This document shows positions 47,641 through 64,000 of a stretch of DNA of 64,000 nucleotides, one piece after another. The stretch comes from Neurospora tetraspora (Eukaryota > Ascomycota > Sordariomycetes > Sordariales > Sordariaceae). Position numbers and translations under genes: made by a program. The notes beneath the pieces are model-generated. The model saw only the letters and a program-made list of their open reading frames with translations, was not told the DNA's origin and ran no database searches. Location of the stretch: contig NW_026944386.1 in NCBI RefSeq assembly GCF_033439725.1, positions 1 to 64,000 of the forward strand, given 5' to 3'. The stretch's first letter is position 1; every line of letters starts with the position of its first letter.

Positions 47641-47968
47641 TAGGTTTTGGGCAGCGTTGGTCTAAGCTTACGGGTAACCTTTAATTTAATAGATAGGTAG
47701 CTATTACGTTAATAAAGTAGTAATATATATCCTTAACGTCGTTAGATATCGTATAGTATAATATTTCGGCAATTTAATTTTAGAGAGCTGGGTTAGGAGG
47801 TATAGACATATTAGGCTGCCAAAAGTTAGTAATATGACGAATTAGTTCTATAATTTTGTCGGTGTTAGATTTATGGTTGTTTATTATATATACGAATTTT
47901 CGCGGCGATGCGACGTTGGGTTGTAGAAATAAAGTATATAATCCTTCTGGATACAATTTTATATACAA
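47641..47968 (-). pseudogene. coding relic near the right end of E
   Basis: A 62-codon stop-free stretch from 47968 to 47780 (LYTLFLQPNVASPRKFVYI, then TDKIIELIRHITNFWQPN) continues with few stops to about 47641 (SIKLKVTRKLRPTLPKT). It is GC-richer than its surroundings and protein-like. Orientation is inward from the right end of E. I do not recognise the family. Confidence 0.4.
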
Positions 47969-48471
47969 TAAAAATTACACTTATAGGATTAGTAAATAAT
48001 GAAAGCTTTATGGAAATATAAAAAAAAGTATATAGAGATGACTTATTATTCGTACTATTTTCGGATATTTCATTTAGTTAAATTTGAAATTTTTGTGGTG
48101 GTTTAATATTCGAGTATTTACGTAGAGATTGAATATTTTTTATGTATATTGGCCGATTTCGTTCAAGCTATATATAAATGTGATTTTAATATTATATTAT
48201 TTGGACTTATAGGGTATAAAGAGATTGCGCTACGTGTGGCAGCGGAGCGGATGGGGGTTGATATTGGAGTACGACTATTATGAGAGACTATTGTAAATGC
48301 CCTATCGGGAATGCGAATACGCTATTGGGAGTTACGAATACTCCATCGCGGTCTAGGTAGGCCGTAGGGTCGATACGGGCCGGCAGGGTTAGGGTTAAAC
48401 GTGGGAAATAAAAGTAGGGTATGGTATGAATAGAGAAATATAGCCGTACGAATAGAGTTTCTTATTTAAAA

Positions 48472-49405
48472 ATAGAAATTATAATTAGTAAAGAAGGGGG
48501 TTATTCTTATAATTTCTAATACTATATTATTATTTATAAATTCTCTTAACGGGAACTAGCGAACTTAATCTATTTATACCCAATTTATAAATATTTGCAA
48601 ATATTATTCTATTTCTACATTAATATACTCTATTTAAATATTCGTTTAGGGGTAGAAAACGGAACTTAAAAATTCTTTAATAATTAATCTTTTATAAATT
48701 ATAACTTAGAATGTTAATATAAATTAATAGCCTCTATTTAATATTATAATATTAGGAAGGTTATAGAAAGTGTATATATAATCGATAAAATAATTAGTAA
48801 GTTCTTTTACTTTTATAGTTTTAATAGCGATATAGTATTGTATTTTAATAAAACGATCTACTATAATAGTAATATACTTGAATTTCTAGCCTAATTAAGG
48901 ATTTTCTAAGAAAGGTAAAATATAATTAATATTAATATTATACTAGGGTACGAAGGTAGCTAGTATTAATTTTAAGTAGCTAATTTTAATTTGTTATAAT
49001 ATTTTCGTTTTCGAATAAACGAAATATCCTTTACAATAAGCCTTAATAACCTTTATTATATTTAATTACTATTAGTATTTATTTATCTATACTTAAATTT
49101 TATTTCTACTAAAGTATCCCGCCATTAACGAGGAGTAAGCGCAATAAATAAATTATAAATAGGTAGCGGTATTGTTAGGATTAATAAATATTCGTCCTCT
49201 ATAATAAACCTTACTGCCTATTATTAAATCCTCCGCAATTAATACCCGTAGGTTCTTTTTAATATAGGGGCGCTATTTAAATTAATCAAAGTTTCGAAAA
49301 TAAATTACCGCTTCCCATATTAATATGAATTTAATATAATTATCGTTAAAAATATTGTTAATAAACTTCTCTAACTCTTTTAGAATATTTAATATTAATA
49401 AAAAT
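48472..49405 (-). pseudogene. A: integrase core segment
   Basis: Minus-strand RIP-mutated text: LSSVFYP*T (from STAFHPQT), a YLQIFIN segment, VRQFPLREFINNN and ITPFFTNYNFY, in the order of gypsy integrases. It is bounded by element C on the right and element B on the left, and the reading continues on their far sides. Confidence 0.8.
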
Positions 49406-49410
49406 ACTTC

Positions 49411-49672
49411 TATTATAGGGCTAGCTTGTAATGTGGTTGTACTACACTGACTGCATATATGCCATACTAGAGCTAGTACCATAGCCTAGAGCTATATACT
49501 TACGCACTAGTTATATATCTTAGTTACGTGTAGTCTCACGTACGCGCGTACGGATTAGCCTATTAGGCCTTCGCTTATATAGCTAATCCTCTACGTATAT
49601 TTCCCTTTTTCTCTTTCGTATAATAATGTATATTTTACCCTACTCCCAATGGTACCCTCTCGCCCCGTAATA
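49411..49672 (+). repeat. 5' LTR of C
   Basis: Begins TATTATAGGGCTAGC and ends CCCCGTAATA, 262 bp, same length as the partner LTR. Confidence 0.92.
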
Positions 49673-56815
<7,143 letters not shown>

Positions 56816-57077
56816 TATTATAGAGCTAGCCTATAATGTGGTTGTACTGCACTAATTGTATATATGCCATGTTAGAGCTAGTGCTATAGTTTAGAGCTAT
56901 ATATTTATATATTGGTTATATGTCCTAATTACGTGCAGCCTTACGTGCGCGCGCACGGACTGGCCTGTTGGGCTCTCGCTTATATAGCTAGTCCTCTACG
57001 TACACTTCCCTTTCTCTCCTTCGTACAATAACGTATATCTTACCCTACCCCCAACGGTGTCCTCTCGCCCCGTGATA
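56816..57077 (+). repeat. 3' LTR of C
   Basis: Begins TATTATAGAGCTAGC and ends CCCCGTGATA, 262 bp. Less RIP-altered than the 5' copy (it keeps GTGCGCGCGCACGG and TGGCCTGTTGGGC). Confidence 0.92.
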
Positions 57078-60000
57078 ACTTCCTTGTTTAATTTTATATT
57101 AATAATAATATTAGATAGGGTTTCTAAATAGCTTTCTTGGAAGCAGGCAGGTTGATAAAATTATAATTCTTAACCTTTAAATAATAATCGTCTATATTTA
57201 GCGGAACGTCCTCCGGTTTTCTATTTAAAACGTTAGAGCGTAAATTCTTCGGACCAGGGGTATAGCGGATTAGAAAATCGAAATAGGATAAGAATTATAA
57301 TTATCGTATATAGCATAAAGATAACTACTTATTTATAGTAAAAATCTTTAAATTTTTATAGTCTATTACAATATCGAACGGTTAATACGCGCCCTCGAAT
57401 TTTAGCGTCTACTCTTTTAATATTTTAATAATAATTAGTAATTCTTCATTATAAATATTATAATTATATTCCTAAGCGGTATATTATAACGAAAAGTAAA
57501 TTACCGGGTACAAAATTCTATTATCGCTGTATTATAATAGGGTACCACTAGAAGCTTAATTGGAAGTATCGGTTTTAATAATTATTTTCTTTAATTAATT
57601 ATATATACGCAAAATAAGTCTACTACTAAAAACTACTTTCAACGTTTCGAAAGTAATCTATTAAACTAAAATCTAATCCTATTCTATATCCTTCTTTATA
57701 AAATCGTAGAATAGTACTGCTAGTAATAAAAATTTTTTAATAAAACGACGGTAGAAATTAATAAAGTTTAAAAAATATTATAAAAATTTTTTAAAGGTAG
57801 GAGATTATTAATTTATAATTGTTTTAATTTTCTTTAAATTTATTTCGATAATTCCCGGTATAATAATTAGCCTAAAGTATATAATTTTCTTAGTATAGAA
57901 CTTATATTTATCGATATCTACTTATAAATTAGCTTTAACTAACTGTTTAAATACATCGTTAATATACCTTTTATATTTTACTTCGTTATTAAAAAGAATT
58001 AGAATATTATTTGAATACGCTATTGCATATATATCAAAAATATTATATAAAATATTATTTACATAATTCTAAAAAGTACTGGGGGTATGTTAAAGCCCAA
58101 AAGGATATACTAATGATTTAAATAGTTTAAAATATATAATAAATACTATTAATTACTCTTACCCCTCTACAATATAAATACGGTTAAAAAAATAATAATA
58201 TTGAACTTAATAAAGATTTTTACTTTATAAATAACGTCCAAAATTTCTTTAATAAACGGAAAACAATATTTATTTTTAAAAGTAATATTATTAATACTCT
58301 AATAATCGACGTAAATATGCACTCCTCCGCCTAATTCCTTTATTAAAAAAATGGTGGAGGCGGCCTCTAATTAAAAAAGCCAAATAAAATTATTTTTAAA
58401 ATTATTGTTAATTTATTTTTTTAATAACGTTTAATTCCTTACAGTTAAATAAGTAAGATTAAAAGTACGGTAATTACTCTCCCGGCCTAAATTTAATTTT
58501 TGAATTATATATATAATATAAGGGTATAACCGTAGCCTTCCTTAATTTAAAAACGTTAATATATTTCCAATATTAGCGAAGGAATTTCTCCTTATTTTCT
58601 TAATCAGTCTTAAGGGGTTTATTAACCTTCTCATAGAATCTAATAATATCCTCTTTAATAATTTTAATAATTTTAATAACTTCCTTATATGGTTCAAAGT
58701 CTCCTTCCTTGATATTTAAATATATTTCGTTAATAGTTTTAGTAACGTGTACTGTAATTCTAGGACTTTTATTAATATAAGTATTAATTTACTTATAAAA
58801 ATATTTCCCTAATAATATTTTATACTTCGTACCCTTATTAATTATAATCTCCTTTACTATCTCCTCTATTAATAGGTCTATTAACCAATCCATCCGTCCT
58901 ATCTTTACTCCTCTATTAATACTACCTTTATTATCTCCTCCCTTGAAGTTTAGGGCGCCCCCTTCTTTCTTTTTAGCCCGGGCCTCCTCCTCCGCCCTAA
59001 CTTTTTTAATAACCTCCTTAATTTCCGTATACGAAATTTAAAATATTTTTAATTTATATATTTCGTAGAACTAATTAAAATTCGTTACGTTAAAATTTTC
59101 AATATTACTTAAATTAATAAAGTCATTCAAATAATGAATTTAGTAAATTGGGATACAATAGTCCGCGTTGGACCTCTACGCCCTAATAATTAAATAATAA
59201 ATTACCAATTTAATAACTAATTAAATAAATTATAAAGAGGCGGAAGGTTTTAAAATAAAATATTAAAATATTAGAATATGCTCGGCGCATTTTTAACTTC
59301 GCTAATTATTATTTTACGGTTCTCCTTATTCGTTAGGCGAGTATAAAGCGGCTAATAATTGTAAGGTCGAAGTCTTCGATAAAAATAAATTTGGGCTTAG
59401 GGTTATTTATTTCTATAAGCGGAACGGGGGCCGTTATTTAATCGATAATTTTATTATAATATTTACTATAATTCTATACTTTAAATATCCGTTGGAGGGT
59501 AATTAATAAATTAATTAATAAATATCAGCCGGTATATTTTTTTATAAAAGTAATTGAACCTTCCGGCTATAGAACCACGGGGTTATAGTTTTTTAATTAG
59601 GATATACCGAAAATAATAGGGTAATCGATTATAAAATTATAAATTAATCATAAAACTATTTCTATATAATAATAAATGTTTTATTAAATTGAGTAATATC
59701 GGTAATTAATCCCTTCAATATTCCGTTAGCAAAATATAGCGCTTTTAATTTAGGGACTTTTAAAAGCGGTATAATAAAGTATATAGTAAATATATAATCG
59801 ATAAAAGCGAACGTAAAGCACCTACTATCAATTAAAGTAATACATTTATTATTAGTATTACGCAATCTATAAACGATATAAATAGAAAGGAGGATAAAAT
59901 TATTATTATAACTATTGAAAATTAAATTCTTTAATTGAACTCCTTCTAAATTTGCTAAATTTAAATTTATATCCCCCTCTTCTCTTATAATTATTAAAAA

Positions 60001-60459
60001 TAACGGCCTCTCCGTACAATTTAATAGGAAAGCGCTATATTTCCTATATTATATTTAGTAGTAGGAGCGGCCCGGGCTAAAGTAATTATAATAGTAAGTA
60101 ACGGGGGCGGCCTTTCTAACGCTTATAATATTAACGTAAGTAGCATTACTATAATTAACTTAGCCTATAGCGGGTTTAATAGCGCTAATATTACCATTAT
60201 TACTACTACGACTACGGTTGCTACAATAATTCCTATTTTTCTTAGTATAAAAAGTATTAAAACTACTTCTTATAAGTATTAAGAATAGGAAAATTTTATT
60301 AATACGTAATTACATTACGGATATTATTAATAATTTTTAATTTAATGTAATAAATCTTTATAATATTATTTAAGTTGTATTAATCGATTAGGGTAATAAA
60401 TTTATCTTCGAAATTAAATTACTTTTATCTTTTATGTATTTTTAAATTTTCGAACTTAT

Positions 60460-60712
60460 TGTAACGGCTGGCACCACCAGTCGTCATGGATTCCATTCAC
60501 GGTGGCTTCCATTTACGGGTTTGGTTTAGATGGTTCAGGTTCTGGGCTTGGCCTGGCTCCCTCCCAGAGTTCAGGGTATAAAACCCAGTCCTTTCCATCT
60601 AGCCTTCCCTTTTGGAGTTTTCTTCTTTCCTCAACTTCTTGTCTTTAGTCCAAGTTAGCCATTAGGGTAGTACAGTCCTTGCACCCGTACCCATCCCTGG
60701 CCACGCGTGACA
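60460..60712 (+). repeat. solo LTR not affected by RIP
   Basis: 253 bp starting TGTAACGGCTGGC and ending CGCGTGACA, flanked by a perfect 5-bp duplication CTTAT (60455-60459, 60713-60717). A TATAAAA box lies near 60579. It is GC-rich and keeps CpA/TpG, unlike everything around it. Presumably left by LTR-LTR recombination after RIP of the surroundings, or too short to trigger RIP. Confidence 0.9.
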
Positions 60713-61498
60713 CTTATAACGCAATTTTAAAGTTAAATTTATATAATCGTACTTAGTATTTAAATAGGTGAGGAGATCTTCGCTAGTTTTCTACTTTCTC
60801 TTATCCGTATCGGCCTCCTTTAATAGTAATATAATATAGGAGGATAAAGCGTAGAAAGCGGCGCTACTAAAATATTATATAATTTAAGCGAATCTAAAAT
60901 ACTTATCGGAATTAAAATACTACGAATTCTAGAATTAATAGAATGCTATTTTAGTCCGCTAAATATCGTAGGATTTAATACGCTTAATTTAATATTACCT
61001 TCGCTAGTAAAGGCTTTAAAGTCTTTACTAATTATTAATTTAAGGATAGTAATAATAAATATAGTAGCGTTATTATTATTTAGTAGGGGGATAAATTTAA
61101 GGGGGATAACTTTCAAGCGGATAGCTTTTTTAAAGTCCTTAATAATATTATTTTTTTCCTTAATTTTAAAAGTAGCTTTTTTTAAAAATTTATTATACGT
61201 ATTATTAATATTATTAAAGGAAGTATTAGTATTAACGAAATTATTTTAAGTAATTATAATATCCTTATTAGTAAGGGCGTCCTTTATAACGGTAGCGAAA
61301 GTATTAGCTTTAATTATATGCTTATAAATGAATCGAATAAGTGTAATAATTACAAAAAGGAAGGCAGCGTAACTAGTAAACTATAAAGCGAAGTTGAAAA
61401 TAAACTATTCAATTAAATTACCCTGGTTTAAATGACCGTTGAAGGCGTCAATAATATTATTAAATAATTATTCGTAAGCGGAATCGATAATTAAACTA

Positions 61499-61883
61499 GA
61501 GAAACTCTATTTGTACGTGGATAAAACTCTATTTGTACATGGACGAAAACTTAGAATCTAATATCTCGCTACGAGAGTGGGGATTTTAGGCCTGTATAAG
61601 GGTTATAAATTTTCATTATTTATTTGCGCATTTTATGAACCCCAGCTTGTACACTTACGTACTTAGTAGCCTCCAAAACTAATGGGAATTTTAAAATAAA
61701 TAAAATTTGGGTAGCGCCTACTCTGTAGAAAACAGTACTTATTACGTAAAATCCGCTGAAACTCTACAAGTAGTCTAATACTACTATTAGCATAATATCC
61801 TTAGATTTGACTAAGTTAAACTCCTTTTTATATTTTGGTCCACGTATAAATAGACTTTTATCCACGTACAAATAGAGCTTCTC
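61499..61883. mobile_element. element D: 385-bp MITE with about 50-bp inverted repeats and 8-bp duplication
   Basis: Left end GAGAAACTCTATTTGTACG and the inverted right end match over about 50 bp. Each inverted repeat contains two tandem copies of a CTCTATTTGTACGTGGA motif. Flanked by TTAAACTA (61491-61498, 61884-61891). Termini and duplication length agree with element B, so the two probably use related transposases. No coding capacity. Confidence 0.88.
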
Positions 61884-62178
61884 TTAAACTAATAATAAAA
61901 ATTATAATATCAGTATTAATAACAAACAATATTAATTAATTCGATTAATTTAAATAAAATAAAACGCTACTTTATAATTTAGGGAGTAGGAAATACACTA
62001 TTTTATAAATACTTCATAGGAGGATTACAATACGATCTTAGTATTTATACTATTATAATATAACGAAGCTCTATCGTAATACGACGAGGAATCGCAAGCA
62101 CATCGGAAAATTTTACGACGGCGGCAATAGGATTGAATAAAATTATACACTCACAGCGTAATAATAAATACAATTAAC

Positions 62179-62423
62179 TATTATAGGGCAAGGCGACGGT
62201 TAAAAGGTAGGTTAAAAATACGTAGTTATACGAAGAGAAAAAAAAGAGATGTATAGAGGTCTAGCGATATAAGGTAGGGCTAAGCCATGCTTAGAGCCAG
62301 ACCTGTACGTACACATGCACGTAATATACTATTGGCTAATAGTGGCAATAGCATGGCACGAGGCTCGATTGCCTATAGTGGGAGCTGTGTATGTACAAGG
62401 TAGTTACAAGTAATCTTATAACA
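62179..62423 (-). repeat. right LTR of A (5' LTR in element orientation)
   Basis: 245 bp, partner of 27681-27926. Keeps more CpA/TpG (ACGTACACATGCACG) than the left copy. Followed directly by the TCCGA duplication. Confidence 0.88.
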
Positions 62424-62530
62424 TCCGAGCTCTTAGCTGTAGGCAACTACTAGCCCTTTTATATTAACGCCTCCAAATTACTTACACACTCAAATACTCA
62501 TACCTATCCAAAGGCATTAGAATTATTATA

Positions 62531-62660
62531 ATTCTTATTAATTCCTATTAACTCCTATTTAGTCCCATTAAGCCCCATTGACTCCCATTGAATCCTATTA
62601 ACTCCTATTGATTCCTATCAACTCCCATTGATTCTTATTAACTCCCATTGATTCCCAATT
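62531..62660. repeat. decamer minisatellite, 13 units
   Basis: Thirteen consecutive 10-bp units of the type AYTCCYATTR (for example ACTCCCATTG, ATTCCTATTA) with no spacing error. Lies between the right end of A and the transposase relic. Confidence 0.9.
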
Positions 62661-62799
62661 CCCTTCCCATTACCCGTGCCTCGCCCCCACTTTTTTGGAA
62701 CTCGCCAGACTCGCACCCCCTAAAGTGAGTGCTTACTAATAATACAACCAAACTAGTTAAATAACCAGATCTGGTTAGAAATAAGGGTATATTCAACCA

Positions 62800-64000
62800 A
62801 TACATAAAATCCTTACCTTTTTACGCGCTAATTTATATACTTCGTATAGTTCGAGCTTCCCTTTACGGCGCTACTTTCTAGCTAGCTTTACCGCCTCCTC
62901 ACCTTCTTTTTTACCCTATTCTAGATTTATTAATTCGCTTTATCTACTTTCTTATATACAGCTCGAAGGTCATTATTAATTCGTTTCAATACTATAGTTC
63001 GCCTATTAAAAACTTTCAAAACCCCCCCAATTTATATAAAGCGGTTCTTATATATTTTATATCGTCTTTTTATAATTTCGGCATATTAAGTTCTACCCAA
63101 ATCCCGCTTAACCTATACCAATTCGGTTGTAATAATTTTACTACCCTTTACGAAATTTAATACAATTTTTTTTAAAGATAGTAATAAGTTATCCCTTTTA
63201 TTTATCGTATTATATAAAGTATTAGCAACCTTCTTAACTTAACAAAAATTCTTAAGTATTTAAATGGGTATTAAAATTATTAATACTTAAGGAGGAGGGG
63301 TAGGCGTATAGCGGGCTAATTAGTCTTACAACAATTTAAATACAACTTATTATTATATAAATTATTAACTATTATACTAAAAATGCCAAAAATATTAGAA
63401 ATTTATATCTTTTACTTATGATCTCTTACTTATATAGGGTTTAAAGGAATAAATCCTAATCTTCTTAAATACTAATTGTATTATTAGTAGTTTGAATACT
63501 TCTTTTCTTATACCTTCGATTACTAATAAGAATTCTAGCTTAATAATTTTAGTACAACCGTTACGAACTATAATATCGAATACTTTAAAATAGTAGTACT
63601 TTAGAAGTTAAAAAACTATTACATTTAAAAGTTGTAATAGATATATAAAATAGGGAAGCAAGCTAAATACTATAATGCTATAGTCGTTATAATACTAAAT
63701 AAATTCTTTAAATTACTATTAATTGTAACTATTATCCTTAGAGAGTATAGTAACGTTCTTACTTAGAATAGTGTAAATTATAGCTATCGAATATAAGTAA
63801 CCGCTTTTTACCTTATTAAAGTTTCTTTGAATCTTCATTCTAATACTTTAATTATTTAAAAGATAATTAATTATTTGAATATTCTATTGAAGTAGTGGCG
63901 ATAATTATACGAGGGTCTAATTTATTAATTTGATATTAATTAATTATATGAAGCTAACCGGTAAGAATTATAAAGGTTGGTAGTATTGGCCCGCTGTAGA
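62800..64000 (-). pseudogene. pogo/Fot-like DDE transposase C-terminal region, RIP-mutated (continues past window)
   Basis: Minus-strand text near 62850-63330: VKRDLGRTQYAEIIKRRY, then GGVLKVFNRRTIVLKRINNDL, then KKEGEEAVKLARK and GKLELYEVYKLARKK. This is the lysine-rich coiled tail (GGVL-x-V followed by charged helices) seen in fungal pogo/Fot-type DDE transposases. The catalytic DDE part would lie further right; 63360-64000 carries only weakly readable RIP-mutated text. Broken by many TAA/TAG. Confidence 0.5.

Larger units (their letters stand above)
29597..48214. mobile_element. element E: 18.6-kb RIP-mutated body of unknown type with matching TA-flanked ends
   Basis: The right end (48186-48214, ...TATTATTTGGACTTATAGGG then TA) matches the right arm of the 83-bp unit at 29651-29678 and, inverted, its left arm. 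The interior is uniformly AT-rich and poor in CpA/TpG, so it was multi-copy when RIP acted. It contains hairpin repeats, tandem arrays, and possible coding relics on both strands (about 29990-32950 plus; about 36900-37400, 45950-46290 and 47641-47968 minus). No retroelement LTR pair, RT, integrase or known transposase could be identified. The borders and the single-element interpretation are inference. Confidence 0.4.
29231..48463. mobile_element. element B: inverted-repeat DNA transposon with 8-bp target duplication
   Basis: Termini GAGAAACTCTATTCGTAC (29231-29248) and its inverted partner (48446-48463), flanked by the direct 8-bp repeat ATTTAAAA (29223-29230, 48464-48471). Removing it restores the integrase frame of A. 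Subterminal repeats related to CGCATTCGCATTCCCGA occur inside both ends. The end regions (29231-29596, 48217-48463) are GC-richer and less RIP-mutated than the middle. Without the inner body E, B is only about 0.6 kb. An 8-bp duplication fits hAT or KDZ/Zisupton superfamilies; neither is proven because no transposase was recognised. Confidence 0.7.
57083..62178 (-). pseudogene. A: Gag to RT/RNase H region
   Basis: Minus-strand text includes NFYRRFIKKF and PLYDF-like wording near 57700, matching the RNase H-proximal part of gypsy Pol. RT lies upstream (about 58000-58700). Gag is at about 60000-62100, with a Cys-bearing KNRNYCSNRSRSS segment near 60250. Interrupted by a solo LTR and a MITE. Confidence 0.7.

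Noticed and set aside
29231-48463. Element B/E as a Polinton/Maverick-type element
   Set aside because: Size would fit, but the inverted repeats are very short, the duplication is 8 bp rather than 6, and no polymerase, ATPase or integrase text was found.
29231-48463. Element B/E as a Starship with a DUF3435 captain
   Set aside because: A long relic near the left end reads inward as expected, but I could not find the recombinase motifs, and Starships are not expected to have these inverted repeats with an 8-bp duplication.

Overview
The window looks like nuclear DNA of a filamentous ascomycete, probably a Sordariomycete. The support is a HET-domain gene, a Clr5-domain gene, a DUF3632-type gene, a fungal hypervirulence-type TUDOR gene, short introns with GTRNGT donors and CTAAC/CTGAC branch sites, a Zn2Cys6 cluster, and AT-rich blocks almost without CpA/TpG. 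That last trait is the mark of repeat-induced point mutation (RIP) acting on CpA. I did not identify a species.

Layout. 1-2379: 3' half of a Ty3/gypsy chromovirus with little or no RIP (integrase, chromodomain, an antisense Zn2Cys6 gene, polypurine tract, 3' LTR). It abuts a truncated HEAT-repeat fragment of NLR (STAND) type at 2380-2863. 2900-13140: gene-bearing DNA with a DUF3632-type gene, a Clr5-TPR gene and a small four-helix membrane protein gene, all on the minus strand, separated by long non-coding stretches. 13149-19086: a small TA-flanked inverted-repeat element split by a 5.6-kb RIP-mutated Ty1/copia element. 19089-27636: gene-bearing DNA with a large HET gene, a 76-residue TUDOR protein gene in three exons, and a secreted PhoD-type phosphatase gene that stops abruptly. 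27681-62423: one 34.7-kb nest of transposons. 62429-64000: decamer repeat and a RIP-mutated pogo-like transposase running off the right edge.

The nest can be taken apart from target-site duplications. A minus-strand gypsy chromovirus (A; LTRs 27681-27926 and 62179-62423, duplication TCCGA) received four insertions: an element with 18-bp inverted repeats and an 8-bp duplication (B, 29231-48463); a plus-strand gypsy chromovirus (C, 49411-57077, duplication ACTTC); a solo LTR that escaped RIP (60460-60712, duplication CTTAT); and a 385-bp MITE (D, 61499-61883, duplication TTAAACTA) whose termini resemble those of B. Removing all four leaves about 7.2 kb, a normal gypsy size, and the integrase reading of A joins smoothly across the B site. 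B is itself mostly an 18.6-kb RIP-mutated body (E, 29597-48214) bounded by related TA-flanked ends. E holds a family of TTTAAATCCTATAGGGG hairpins, tandem arrays and several coding relics that I could not assign. It is the best candidate here for something undescribed.

Functionally, the intact genes are single accessory or housekeeping-type fungal genes with no visible operon or cluster logic. The HET gene and the HEAT fragment belong to families used in non-self recognition and often sit in transposon-rich, fast-evolving regions.
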